A stretch of DNA of 64,000 nt from positions 22,034 through 86,033 of the forward strand of contig JAITFH010000060.1 in NCBI GenBank assembly GCA_031281465.1. Reading direction: 5' to 3'. Below the pieces are notes generated by a model. The model saw only the letters and a list, made by a program, of their open reading frames with translations. It had not been told where the DNA came from and did no database searches. Below, one piece after another: positions 22,091 to 32,588 of this stretch. How positions within the stretch are numbered: position 1 is the stretch's first letter; each line of letters begins with the position of its first letter. The position numbers and the translations under genes were made by a program. This stretch comes from Mycoplasmataceae bacterium (GTDB lineage: Bacteria; Bacillota_I; Bacilli_A; Mycoplasmatales; Mycoplasmoidaceae).

Positions 22091-22819
22091 CTATTCTTCT
22101 GGTTGATAATTAGTAACAACGTTTGTAATATCATCATCGTTTTCACAACTAATAATAAATTTTTCTAAACGTTCTTTTGATTCTTGAGAAATAGTAGTAA
22201 CGGGATTTTGAGGAATTAATTTAATTTCTGCATCTAAAATTTTTCATCCTTTTTTATTAATTTCTTCTTTAATTTTGTAAAAGTTATCATCAGGTGTGGT
22301 AAAAATTTCCCAAGCATCATCTAACTCTACTGTTTCTATATAACCATCTAACTCTTTTTCTAAAATAAAATCTTCAATATCATTAACACTTAATCCAGGC
22401 GTCTTATCTAATACGATATCTCCTAATAAATTAAAGAATATTTTCACACTATTTTGTTTAGCTATTTGTCCATGTAGTTTAGATAGAAAACCATTTAGAT
22501 TAGCAATTGTTCGGTTAGTGTTATCAGATAAAGCATTGACAATAATTTGTAATCCTTCTGGTCCATAACATTCAAATTCTAATGTATTAGTTTCTGTTGG
22601 ATCTTTTGAAGAACCATGGATGTTTTTTTCGATAGAATCTTTTGATAATCCATTTTGTAAAGCTTTATCAACAGCAACTTTTAATCTTGGATTTCCTTCT
22701 GGGTTTGGTCCACCTGTTTTAGCAGCAACTTTAATTTCACGTGCAAGTTTTTGTCAAATTTTGGATTGAACTTGTTGTTGCTTGTTGATGTTTCCTAAAA
22801 TTACATGCTTTCTTGGCAT
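22091..22819 (-). CDS. yebC: YebC/PmpR family protein
   Basis: 242 residues. MPRKHVILGNINKQQQ, the conserved AAKTGGPNPEGNPRLK block, DSIEKNIHGSSK and YGPEGLQIIVNALSDN are typical. Recent work ties the family to translation of difficult sequences, and older work to DNA binding. It converges on the tRNA cluster and lies 17 bp after rpsH on the same strand, so it is probably cotranscribed with ribosomal genes. Confidence 0.93.
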
Positions 22820-22835
22820 AGTTTTCCTCGTTAGT

Positions 22836-23234
22836 TTATCAAACCAAAGCTAGTACTTCACCACCAACATTTGCATCCCTAGCAACTTTATCAGATACTA
22901 TTCCTAGGTTTGTAGAAACGATTGCCATACCAAATCCATTTTTAACATAAGGTAAATCATCACATCCGTAATATTGTTTTAGTCCAGGTTTAGAAACTTG
23001 TTTAATTTCGTTTATTGAAGATTTACGTTCGTCGTTATATTTTAACGAAACAACTAAGTATTTTTTGTTTTTGTCTTGTTCAACAACATATTTAGCCAAA
23101 TATCCTTGTTCAACTAAAAGTTTTACAATGTTTTCTAAAACAGAAGAATAAATAACTTTAAAATTTTGTTGTTTTACTTGAACAGCGTTTTTGATGTTAA
23201 TGATTAAATTTGCAATTGGATCTCTTGTATTCAT
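22836..23234 (-). CDS. rpsH: 30S ribosomal protein S8
   Basis: 132 residues, MNTRDPIANLIINIKNA to GGEVLALVW. The last Trp is a TGA codon followed by TAA, so the true end is three bases beyond the TGA. S8 binds the central domain of 16S rRNA. It follows rpsN by 10 bp; rplF does not follow, so the spc operon is split. Confidence 0.97.
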
Positions 23235-23244
23235 ATATTTCTCC

Positions 23245-23433
23245 TTATCAACTAGCCTTCTTTACTCCAGGTACAGCTCCTTTGTAAGCTAGTTCACGTA
23301 AGCAAAAACGACATAAGCCTAATTTTGTAAAAACTGCACGAGAACGTCCACAACGTGCACAACGATTATAACGACGAGTAGAAAACTTTACTTTATATTT
23401 ATTGTGGGTAGTTATTTTTGCTTTAATCGCCAT
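23245..23433 (-). CDS. rpsN: 30S ribosomal protein S14, type Z
   Basis: 62 residues with the zinc site CARC...CRFC; ends KASW, where Trp is TGA followed by TAA. Zinc-dependent short S14 of Firmicutes and mollicutes. Confidence 0.97.
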
Positions 23434-23533
23434 ATTTACTTATATTAAGATTATATATTTAAAAATCCAAAGCATTGTAATTTTTTGTTTATAGTAAAAC
23501 AATGGTGTTTTTTATTAGCAAAAAATCAGTAAT

Positions 23534-23570
23534 GAGATGAGGACTTTTGGTTCAACTCCCGTCATCTCCA
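23534..23570 (+). other. tmRNA/tRNA 3'-end-like fragment in a short hairpin
   Basis: GAGATGA and TCATCTC form a perfect 7-bp stem enclosing GGACTTTTGGTTCAACTCCC, followed by CA. GGTTCAACTCCCG and CATCTCCA are what one sees at the 3' end of many tmRNAs or tRNAs. The T-stem does not pair properly and there is no room for a whole tmRNA here. It may be a remnant or a coincidence. Confidence 0.3.
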
Positions 23571-23610
23571 AACGAATTTTTGGTTAAAAACCTATTAGCT
23601 TTAAATACTT

Positions 23611-23616
23611 TATAAT
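23611..23616 (+). promoter_or_regulatory. -10 box of rnpB
   Basis: TATAAT five to seven bases before the predicted 5' end of the RNase P RNA. Confidence 0.6.
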
Positions 23617-23620
23617 AACG

Positions 23621-23983
23621 GTGTAAGTGGTTAATCGCTACATTAATAATGTAGAGGAAAGTCCATGCTTGCCCAAGCTGTGATGCTTGTAAAATCTAGA
23701 CCATTTTCAATTAGATGGGTGGTTTGACAACCAACGTGGAAGAAGATGCTAAGGTTTTTTACAAAACTATGTGTTGGATTCATAACATACAACAGTGACG
23801 AATCGGATAGGAAACTTTCCGGGTGAAACGCGGTAAACACTAAGGAGGCAAGAAACTCAGTTTGAGTCGTAGTGACTCTGGTAAGAGGAACAATTATTGC
23901 AGAACCGAATGTAATAGTTGATAGCTTTAATCAGCTATAGATAAATGGTTAACTAAACAAAACATGGCTTATAGCTTACATGT
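23621..23983 (+). ncRNA. rnpB: RNase P RNA
   Basis: Catalytic RNA that trims the 5' leader of tRNAs. The universal GAGGAAAGTCC is at 23654-23664; GGAGGCAAG, AAGAGGAACAATTATTGCAG and the 3' block ACATGGCTTATAG are present. The 5' end GTGTAAG pairs with CTTACAT near 23976-23982 as helix P1. Ends are estimated from this pairing, uncertain by a few bases. Confidence 0.92.
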
Positions 23984-23986
23984 CAA

Positions 23987-24014
23987 ACAAGGTGCAGAAA
24001 TGTACCTTGTTTTT
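23987..24014 (+). terminator. Intrinsic terminator of rnpB
   Basis: Ten-bp stem ACAAGGTGCA/TGTACCTTGT (one G-T pair) closed by a GAAA tetraloop, followed by TTTT. The T run overlaps the stop codon of the convergent fakA gene. Confidence 0.85.
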
Positions 24015-25731
24015 ATTCTACAGAGAAAGTTAGGAAGTAATTCTTTTGTGAACCATTAATGATGATAGGTTTAATAGTATATTTATTTCTAATAACTTCG
24101 TTAATTTTTTCTAGTTCACTTTCGTGTAAATCAGCTCCATAGAAAACATAAATGGTTTTAGTTTTTTTACTAACAATAGCACTTAAAGATTTTTCTACTA
24201 TATCGTGGAAATTTTTTCCAGAAGAAATAATTTTCTTTCCTACGATTCCGATATAGTCGTCTTTATGTACATTGATGTGAGAATATTTAACGTTTTTTAC
24301 TGCCTTAGAAATTTTAGCATTAGATATTTTTGTTAAACGTTTGTTCATATTCTTAACGTTTGTTAAATAAGCAATATGTGGGTTGAAAGTTAAAGCTAAT
24401 AAATAAGCTGCCGAAATATCATGAGCATTTATCACAGTACATGTAATTTCTTTTGGAAGTAATTTTGCAGCTTCATTAGCAGCAAATAAATAATTTCCAT
24501 CATCTAATAAAATAATAATTTTCTTACTTCCACTTTTTTGGATAAGGTTAATAAAATCTTGCACAGATGGGTTTCCAGCATTAGCTGTTACAAATGTTTC
24601 TTCGATAGCAAACTCGTTTTTATAAATCTTTTTAAAATTATCACTAGGTACAGAAGCAACAATTCTAATTTCATCAGAAGTGTTATTTTTAAAAATATTC
24701 TCTTCACTATTATTCTTTTTTTTATTAAAAGATTCTAAAGTTGTTCCAGGGTTTTTTTCTAAAAATTGTAAAGTCATATTTTCAACTTTAACTTTATTAA
24801 ATTCTCCGAAACGAGCACCAAATTTTAAAATTTCATAAGGTTTAGTAGAGTGAATATGAACTTTTACAATTTCATCTTCTGCAACTACAACTAATGAATC
24901 ACCTAATTTTTCTAGTTCAGCTCTAAAAGTTGTTAAATCAAATTTTTCTTTATCAGGTTGAGTAATTTCAACTTTTGAGCCGATTGTCATAATAAATTCA
25001 TTACAATAACCAAAACCGTTATTGTTATCATTAATGTTAGGTACGATGTTCTTTTTAACTTCTACGTTTTGTTCTTTTTCTTCTTTAACTGGTTTTTTTG
25101 CTGAACCACTTTCTTTTTGTAATTCGTTATACATACCGTGAAGAAATTTACATAATCCATAACCACCACTATCTACAACTCCAACTTCTTTTAATTCAGG
25201 TAGCATATCAGGAGTTTTTTCTAATGTTTTTTCTCCAATCTCGATAGCTACTTTAAATAGTTCTTTTACTGAATTAACTTTAGCTTTAGGCAATTCTTCG
25301 CTAATTACTCTAATAATTGTTAAAATAGTTCCTTCTACTGGAGTAGCTACAGAACGATAAGCTATTTCTTTAGCTTTTACAAAAGATTGTTTCAATACTT
25401 CTACATCAACAGTTTTTTGTCCTTCTACAAAAGGAGCGCAAAAACCTTTAAAAATTTGAGAAAGGATAACTCCAGAATTACCTCTAGCTCCCATTAATAA
25501 ACCACGAGAGAATTGTTTACCTAATGTGAAAGTATCTTCGTATTGAGTGAAACGAATAGCTTCACAAGCTGTTTCACTTGTAATTTTCATATTGATTCCG
25601 GTATCTCCGTCTGGTACAGGGAATACGTTTAACTCGTTAATGTATTCATAATGTTTGTCGATTTCTGCAGCTCCTGCAATAAACATTTTTTTTAACTGAT
25701 CTACCGTAATACAGTCTGAAGGGTTTTTCAT
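24013..25731 (-). CDS. fakA: Fatty acid kinase catalytic subunit FakA (DhaL/DegV-associated family)
   Basis: 572 residues. The N-terminal DhaL kinase domain has NVFPVPDGDTGINM, where the aspartates bind Mg-ATP, then MGARGNSGVILSQIFKGF and GVVDSGGYGL. A charged linker at about 205-230 is followed by the middle and C-terminal FakA domains. With FakB it phosphorylates exogenous fatty acids for phospholipid synthesis, which suits a mollicute without its own fatty acid synthesis. Confidence 0.93.
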   Translation of the reverse strand: MKNPSDCITVDQLKKMFIAGAAEIDKHYEYINELNVFPVPDGDTGINMKITSETACEAIRFTQYEDTFTLGKQFSRGLLMGARGNSGVILSQIFKGFCAPFVEGQKTVDVEVLKQSFVKAKEIAYRSVATPVEGTILTIIRVISEELPKAKVNSVKELFKVAIEIGEKTLEKTPDMLPELKEVGVVDSGGYGLCKFLHGMYNELQKESGSAKKPVKEEKEQNVEVKKNIVPNINDNNNGFGYCNEFIMTIGSKVEITQPDKEKFDLTTFRAELEKLGDSLVVVAEDEIVKVHIHSTKPYEILKFGARFGEFNKVKVENMTLQFLEKNPGTTLESFNKKKNNSEENIFKNNTSDEIRIVASVPSDNFKKIYKNEFAIEETFVTANAGNPSVQDFINLIQKSGSKKIIILLDDGNYLFAANEAAKLLPKEITCTVINAHDISAAYLLALTFNPHIAYLTNVKNMNKRLTKISNAKISKAVKNVKYSHINVHKDDYIGIVGKKIISSGKNFHDIVEKSLSAIVSKKTKTIYVFYGADLHESELEKINEVIRNKYTIKPIIINGSQKNYFLTFSVE

Positions 25732-25924
25732 ATATGCTCATAATTATATATTTTTTGGTTATTTACCCGGTTTTACCAATGGAGTTGGGTGTAAAAACTG
25801 GGAAAGAATATACGTTAAACTATCGGTAAAACTCGTATGTTTTGCGTAGGATAAGTTACAGGAAGTAAAGCCATTTCCCTATCTATTTAACTGCTAAAAA
25901 CATAGTGTAATATAATTCACTATA

Positions 25925-26506
25925 ATGAAGAAAGCTTATTTATTATTCTCTCCTATTTTTTTATCTCCTCTGCTTTTTGCTTGTAGCAATAACGGTGGTT
26001 CAACACCATATAGTGATTTGACTTATGGAAAAGATTGAAAAATAACTAATAGTGCAGAAGCAAATGGAATAAAAAATATTTCTACTAAGTATTTGGATAA
26101 ATTTTCTCGTACAAGTCTTAGTCTGGAAGAAGTTAACAAAGTTTTTACCGATAGAATAGAATCAACTAATCTTTTATATTGCCCGCTGTATGCAATGAAT
26201 ACTTTTTACTGAGAAACAGCTCATGGATGTGGTGAAAAAAATGAGCACATTACTTTTTCTGTAGATCCTGACGAAACACCTTCTGTTAAGGGTTCTATGG
26301 ATGACTTCAGTGACCGTTATTTTACCGTTACCGGTTGAAGAATAGAAGAACTAGGAGGAGACGGCTACACTTTAGACTTTAAATGAAGCTTTAACGAACA
26401 AAATAAAGTTACTTTCAATATTCTAACAAATCCAAATGCAGCTCCTGTTTACTCCTTCACATCTTGAATGTTTTCTGATGTACAAAAAGCTTCTGATGAT
26501 GAGTAA
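25925..26506 (+). CDS. Predicted lipoprotein, unknown function
   Basis: 193 residues. Signal peptide MKKAYLLFSPIFLSPLLFAC with Cys20 as lipidation site (LFAC-S). The mature part begins with an Asn/Gly-rich linker; no family recognised. TATAAT lies eight bases before the ATG. The 193 bp upstream (25732-25924) contain no gene, only an imperfect inverted repeat CCCGGTTTTAC/GTAAAAACTGGG. Overlaps the exonuclease gene by 8 bp. Substrate for LspA. Confidence 0.8.
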
Positions 26507-27377
26507 TAAAAAAGGTGTAGTAGTTGATGGAAATTCTTTGATTTATCGATGCTACTATGGTTCTTTAAATCAACTCGATTATTATAAAAAACACGGTATA
26601 GAACCGGCTAACGCTATTAAACTTTTTTTAAATATCATTTTTAGAATTTTAGAAAATAAAAATTATGATTATGCTTTAGTAGCATTTGATCACGCTAAGA
26701 AAAATATTCGTCATGAAGATTTTGAAGACTATAAAGCTGGAAGACAAAAAATGCCTGAAGATTTAGTAATACAATTACCAAAGATAGTTGAATATGTTAG
26801 CGCTTTTGGAATAAAAGCTATGTCCTTAGAAGGATTCGAAGCAGATGATTTAATTGGTTCGTTTGCTAACGTTATGAACAAAAACGATGTTGATGTAGAA
26901 ATCTATTCAAGCGATAAAGATATGTTACAATTAGTGAATGATGCTACTTTAGTAAACTTATTTAAAGTAGGTGTTACTGATATTCAAACTATTAACAATA
27001 CTAACTTTGAAGAAAACTACTTTGGTTTAAAACCTTCTCAAGTTGTTGACTTCAAAGGTATTAGTGGAGATTCTAGTGATAATTTAAAAGGTATCCCGGG
27101 TATTGGTCCTAAAACTGCAGCAGAACTATTAAAGAAATATGACACACTAGAAAATATTTTTGCTAATGTAGAATCTTTACCTTTAAAACAACAAGAAAAG
27201 TTTAAAGAAAATATTGAACATGCTCTGCTTTGTAAAAAACTAGCTACTATTAATAAAACTATTTTTGACAATAAAGAAGTAAATGAATTTTTAAAAAATC
27301 CTACTGATATGAAAACATTAGAAGAAATTATTAAAAAACACAATTTCAGTGGTTTTGACAAATATTTAAAAAATTAA
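26499..27377 (+). CDS. Stand-alone 5'-3' exonuclease (PolA N-terminal domain)
   Basis: 292 residues from MSNKKGVVVDGNSLIYRCYY. FEADDLIGS, YSSDKDMLQLV, GISGDSSDNLKGIPGIG and the helix-hairpin-helix GPKTAAELLKKY form the metal site and DNA-binding arch. There is no polymerase domain; mycoplasmas carry this form to remove RNA primers. The start at 26499 (or 26496) overlaps the lipoprotein; an upstream ATG at 26436 would give an unrelated extension. Confidence 0.93.
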   Translation: MSNKKGVVVDGNSLIYRCYYGSLNQLDYYKKHGIEPANAIKLFLNIIFRILENKNYDYALVAFDHAKKNIRHEDFEDYKAGRQKMPEDLVIQLPKIVEYVSAFGIKAMSLEGFEADDLIGSFANVMNKNDVDVEIYSSDKDMLQLVNDATLVNLFKVGVTDIQTINNTNFEENYFGLKPSQVVDFKGISGDSSDNLKGIPGIGPKTAAELLKKYDTLENIFANVESLPLKQQEKFKENIEHALLCKKLATINKTIFDNKEVNEFLKNPTDMKTLEEIIKKHNFSGFDKYLKN

Positions 27378-28432
27378 ATTTTGTTAATAAAATCAGTTAA
27401 TTTCTTTTTTAAATCTTCATCAAGTTTTATCATTCTTTCTACTTTTTTAAAAGAATTACTGATTGTTGAATGATTACGAGAGCCTAAAATTTCACCAATT
27501 TCTTCGTATGATATTTGTAGTTTCTTTTTTAAAACATAAACACAAATATCTCTTACATAAGAAATGTTTTTTTTACGATTTTTAGAGATTACTTCTTTAG
27601 GTAGGGTGTTGTAGTATGTACATACATTTTCTACAACCACATTCGGATTGACATCGAAACGATAATTTTTTGGTACTGGCTCAGCGTTGTTAAATATTGA
27701 AGAGAGATATTCTAACGTTACAATATTTTCTCCAGCTGGATTATCTAATAACTTATAAATTATTTTCGTAATCATTCCACCAAGTCTACGAATATCTCCC
27801 AATGCTCGATTAGCTAAAAATTCTGTTGCTTCATTAGTTAACTGCACAGTGTCGTTAGCATCAACAAATTTTTGTTTAGCAATTAATTTAAGTGTTTTAA
27901 TATCTGGAGTTTTAATTTCACAATTTATTCCAGATGTAATTCTTGAAAAAACTCTTTTTTTAATTTTTTGTTCTAATGATGGAAGTGGTTCATCATAGGT
28001 TAAAACTATTTTTGATTTACTGTTAGAAAATAAGTTCTCAATAAAATTAAAAAATATTTCTTCAGCTTTTTCTTTTTTACAAAGATATTGGAAGTCATCA
28101 AAAAGAATTAAATCATAGTTTAGTAAATTGTTTTGAATTTCTAAAATTTCTAATTGATTGTCAATAAAAGAATAAAATTCACGAATGATATCTTCAGAAG
28201 AAACGAAGATCACTCTTTTGTTTGGAAATAATTCAGAAAATTTATTTCCTATCGCATGGAGTAAATGTGTTTTTCCTGTTCCCACATCTCCGTAAAAAGA
28301 AAGGATTTTAATTTTATCATCATTAACGAATAATTCAGAAAAACTAATTATCTCTTTATTAAAGTCTCCTTTAATATAGTTGGCAAAAGTGTAATTCTTA
28401 TTAAGATTAGAATTCAAATCTTCGTTCAGCAC
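27374..28432 (-). CDS. dnaA: Chromosomal replication initiator DnaA, lacking domains I and II
   Basis: 352 residues from a GTG start. Begins almost at domain III (NKNYTFANYIKGDFNKE); Walker A GDVGTGKTH (48-56), Walker B LILFDDFQYL. The C-terminal domain IV has the DnaA signature GSRNHSTISNSFKKVE. Usual length is about 440-450, so the N-terminal oligomerisation domain is missing. GTG is six bases after TATAAT; TAA stops occur upstream, so no longer form is possible. No dnaN or DnaA-box cluster is adjacent. Confidence 0.92.
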   Translation of the reverse strand: MLNEDLNSNLNKNYTFANYIKGDFNKEIISFSELFVNDDKIKILSFYGDVGTGKTHLLHAIGNKFSELFPNKRVIFVSSEDIIREFYSFIDNQLEILEIQNNLLNYDLILFDDFQYLCKKEKAEEIFFNFIENLFSNSKSKIVLTYDEPLPSLEQKIKKRVFSRITSGINCEIKTPDIKTLKLIAKQKFVDANDTVQLTNEATEFLANRALGDIRRLGGMITKIIYKLLDNPAGENIVTLEYLSSIFNNAEPVPKNYRFDVNPNVVVENVCTYYNTLPKEVISKNRKKNISYVRDICVYVLKKKLQISYEEIGEILGSRNHSTISNSFKKVERMIKLDEDLKKKLTDFINKI

Positions 28433-28438
28433 TTAAAT

Positions 28439-28444
28439 ATTATA
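28439..28444 (-). promoter_or_regulatory. -10 box of dnaA, leaderless type
   Basis: TATAAT, six bases, GTG. The repeat element at 28462-28492 lies immediately upstream. Confidence 0.6.
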
Positions 28445-28461
28445 TTTAATTGGGTTTTTAA

Positions 28462-28492
28462 CCTGGCGGAAAATTTTAGACAGATTTATTGT
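28462..28492 (+). repeat. Dispersed element, copy 1 (upstream of dnaA)
   Basis: CCTGGCGG, spacer, then TTTTAGACAGATTTATTGT (28474-28492). The same 19-bp core is at 38856-38874, and with two changes at 58506-58524. Confidence 0.7.
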
Positions 28493-28574
28493 TTTTAAAA
28501 TAAAAAATATATCTCCTAAAAATATTCTTATCTCTCTTGTAGAATAGGGGTTTTGCTCCAAATCTTACTAAAAT

Positions 28575-28650
28575 TGGTGCAGCTTATAGGACTCGAACCT
28601 ATAACCAACCGATTATGAGTCGGGGGCTCTAACCATTGAGCTAAAGCTGC
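28575..28650 (-). tRNA. tRNA with CAT anticodon, probably tRNA-Ile2 (lysidine type)
   Basis: 76 nt with CCA. Acceptor GCAGCTT/AAGCTGC, anticodon loop CTCATAA as in tRNA-Ile(CAT) and initiators; the three G-C pairs of an initiator are absent. Assignment between Ile2 and Met rests on loop sequence only. Confidence 0.85.
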
Positions 28651-28651
28651 A

Positions 28652-28728
28652 TGGTAGCAGGAGTGGGACTTGAACCCACGACATCCCGGGTATGAGCCGA
28701 GCTCTCTAACCAACTGAGATACCCTGCT
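28652..28728 (-). tRNA. tRNA-Met (CAT), elongator type
   Basis: 77 nt with CCA. Acceptor AGCAGGG/TCCTGCT (last pair G-T), anticodon loop CTCATAC, T-loop TTCAAGT. One base from the preceding tRNA. Confidence 0.88.
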
Positions 28729-28731
28729 AAA

Positions 28732-28808
28732 TGGTCGAGAAGACAGGATTTGAACCTGCGACCCCTTGGTCCCAAACCAAGTGCTCTACCAAGCTAAGCT
28801 ACTTCTCG
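28732..28808 (-). tRNA. tRNA-Pro (TGG)
   Basis: 77 nt with CCA. Acceptor CGAGAAG/CTTCTCG, anticodon loop TTTGGGA, T-loop TTCAAAT. First of the minus-strand cluster; TATAAT at 28836-28841. Confidence 0.95.
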
Positions 28809-28857
28809 TTTGTATTGGTTTATTAATACTTTAATATTATATATTTTAAAAGCAAAC

Positions 28858-28889
28858 AAAAAAACCACCCGGGGATCAGCCGAGTGGTT
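28858..28889 (-). terminator. Strong intrinsic terminator
   Basis: Ten-bp stem AACCACTCGG/CCGGGTGGTT (one T-G pair), 7-nt loop, then TTTTTTT on the minus strand. It closes the RNA-like region at 28890-29203 and precedes the tRNA promoter. Confidence 0.85.
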
Positions 28890-29203
28890 TCTTCGTTTTT
28901 GTTAGAATTTCAATTTCTCTAACCAACAAACATTTGCAACTATTCGTTAGATAAAGAAGGTAAAACTCCTTGCACTTATCGATAATCTTACGACATTTGT
29001 AATTAACTTAATCTTTGTTATCTTTTGGCAATCTCCGACTTTTCAATTTAGAAAAACCATTAACCGCTACTTCGAACACAAGTTGAATTAACTTTAAGGA
29101 ATTGATAATTCATTTGATAACATACCAAATAAATTATTTCATTGCACTTATTGCTAATCGACTCCGTTGTTTTGCAAACGTTGCACAATTATCGAACTAT
29201 GCA
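28858..29203 (-). ncRNA. Candidate structured non-coding RNA, unidentified
   Basis: About 345 bp without a convincing ORF, with a -10-like TATAAC at 29209-29214 and a strong terminator. It contains a 12-bp hairpin (29105-29116 with 29126-29137, one wobble), the small inverted repeat TGCAACGTTTGCA and a repeated TTGCACTTAT (29140-29153 region and 28968-28983). It is not RNase P, does not show the SRP GGAAGCAACA-type loop, and lacks a tmRNA T-loop/CCA end. Strand is inferred from the terminator. Confidence 0.45.
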
Positions 29204-29263
29204 ATTATGTTATACTATCTTTTTTTAAGTTTTTTAAAACAATTTTTGTAATATATTAATATA

Positions 29264-29812
29264 TTATTTTTTATAAATTATGCATTCAGCGTTCTTTGGA
29301 CCTTTAAGCATAATGTGATTTTCTGGTAATCCGTTGAAGTATGCATCGAAGTGTCTACCGATTGCTCCGTGAGCAACAACTAATACTTCTTTACCTTCAT
29401 AATTCTTTAATACGTATTCAATAAAATTAACTACACGTGCGTTCGTATCTTGAATTTTTTCCACACCTAAACCAAAATCATCGTTTAAATCATAGTTGTA
29501 CATATTTTGTTTTGATACAGGCGAAGTTTCTCCTGCTGGAGTTCCTTCTAGTTTACCAAAATTTCTTTCTTTTATTCGTTCATCAACATTTGGTTTAAGA
29601 TGGTGAAATTTATTGATATATTTAAATGTTTTTCTCGCTCTTTTTAATGGTGAAACAAAAGCTACATCAAACTTTACATCTTTCAATTCTTCACCAGTTT
29701 TTTGAGCTTGTTTTTTACCTTCTTTTGTTAATTTAGCATTACTTGAACCTGCTCAAATATTTTTTACATTGTAGTCAGTTTGTCCGTGTCGAACATAGTA
29801 AATTTTTGTCAT
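29264..29812 (-). CDS. Histidine phosphatase (phosphoglycerate mutase-like)
   Basis: 182 residues. RHG motif in MTKIYYVRHGQTDYN, SPLKRARKTF, RIKERNFGKLEG and second catalytic His in VVAHGAIGRHF. The branch includes phosphatases of many small phosphoesters; substrate unknown. Divergent from the Nudix gene. Confidence 0.9.
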
Positions 29813-29856
29813 GATATAATACATTATATGTGTCAAAGAATTTATATTCTTTTACA

Positions 29857-30396
29857 ATGTGGTATAAAATGTGGTTTAGTAAAAAAAATGACAAAAAAGT
29901 AAGCAAAAAACAATATGCCACATATTTGTCTGGAGTACAATTATATTTAACTAAAAAAGTTGATGGAGTAACTTATGTTTTGTTACAATTAAGAAAAGGT
30001 GGATGAGCTGATAATGAATGAGATGCTGGGGCTTGTGGACACGTTGATGTAGGAGAAAATCCTATTCAAGCTATTATCCACGAAGCAAAAGAAGAAATTG
30101 GTGTTAGTTTAAAAGAAGAAGATATCCAATTTAAATGTTCTATGTGTAAATGTATTAATAATGATAACGGTGTATTTTCTCAAGCTGTATACAACTTCGT
30201 TATGGTTTGTGATAAATGAACTGGTGAACCAGTTGTTTGTGAACCAGACAAAACTTCTGAAGTTGCATGGTTTCCAATCGATAAACTTCCAGCTAACACT
30301 ATTCTAGATAGAAGAGCAGGGTTAGAAAATATTCTTAACAACAAAAGTTTCTCTAACTTTAACTGATACAAAGATAATAAAAATAAAACTTATTAA
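29857..30396 (+). CDS. Nudix hydrolase
   Basis: About 179 residues. Nudix box GHVDVGENPIQAII plus HEAKEEIGV, with His where the consensus has Arg. Hydrolyses nucleoside diphosphate-linked compounds; the layout resembles the IPP-isomerase-like Nudix subgroup. Several TGA Trp codons (DKWTG, NFNWYK). Two in-frame starts are possible, 29857 and 29869. It ends 2 bp from convergent mnmA. Confidence 0.88.
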
Positions 30397-30398
30397 TA

Positions 30399-31553
<1,155 letters not shown>

Positions 31554-31561
31554 TTAAATAA

Positions 31562-32542
31562 TTATTTTTTTAATTCGTATCCTTGTTGTTTTAATCTTTG
31601 GATAATTTCACGGATTGATTTTTTACCTAAGAATTTAATTTCAGTAATTTCTTGTTTTGTTTTTTCTAATAATTGTTGAACAGTTAAAATACCATTTCTC
31701 TTTAAACCGTTGTTAGCACGAGTTTCAAGGTTAAGTTCTTCAATAGGAATAGATTTTTGTTTTGGTTCAACAACTTCGTTAGCAACTGGTTCTTCAGCGA
31801 TAAATGAAGTCATAGTTACATCACTACTAGAAGCTAATGGAGTTAAATGTTCAATTAAAATTCTTGAAGCAACTGAAACAGCATCAGCAGGAGAAATTGC
31901 ACCGTTAGTAGCAACGTTAAGTGTTAATTCGTCACTAACAACTCCTTTACCTACGACGATTTCTTCAACATTGTATCCAACTGATAAAACTGGAGAATAA
32001 CTAGAATCAACTGGAACGATACCAATAGAGTTAATTAATTCTTTGTTTTGAGTGTGAGAAGAGAAACCGAAACCATAGTTAGCATATAAGCTTACGTTTA
32101 ATTTACAGTTGTCATTATCAGAAGTAGCTAAAACTACATCTTTGTTAACAACTTCAAATCCAGAAGGACAAACTACATCAGCACCAGTAACTTTTCCTTT
32201 TCCTTTAAAGTTAATAGTTAATACTGGTCAGTTCTCAATGTTGAATTTTTCTAAATCAGCAACTGGTAAAACATTAGTATCTAATTTAATTACTAATTTT
32301 TTAACATTTAAAACAAATTGTACTCCGTCTTCTTTAATTCCTGGAACTGCATCATATTCATGTTTAACTCCGTCAGTTTTGATAGCGAATATAGAAGCAC
32401 CTGGAATTGAAGAAAGTAAAGTTCTTCTTAATGCATTTCCTAGTGTTACACCAAATCCTTTGTTTAAAGGTTTAATAGTAACTTTAGCTACGTTTTTTGT
32501 TGAGTTGTTGATTTGAATGTTTGATTTGCTGAATTTGTTCAT
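31562..32542 (-). CDS. rpoA: RNA polymerase subunit alpha
   Basis: 326 residues. NTD with KGFGVTLGNALRRTLLSSIPG for dimerisation; CTD from about 255 with LNLETRANNGLKRNGILTV and FLGKKSIREIIQRL. One TGA Trp (32226-32228). Confidence 0.97.
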
Positions 32543-32588
32543 TTTTGATATTTTGTTTTTGGGGTTTTTTAAGAAGTTTTACAAGTTC

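Noticed and set aside
25780..25835. Inverted repeat CCCGGTTTTAC/GTAAAAACTGGG as a terminator or riboswitch
   Set aside because: Imperfect, no T run, and no matching known riboswitch core.
26436..26498. N-terminal extension of the exonuclease
   Set aside because: It lies within the lipoprotein gene and has no similarity to the PolA exonuclease domain.
28858..29203. tmRNA
   Set aside because: No GGTTCAA T-loop, no CCA end and no convincing tag reading frame with a typical hydrophobic end.
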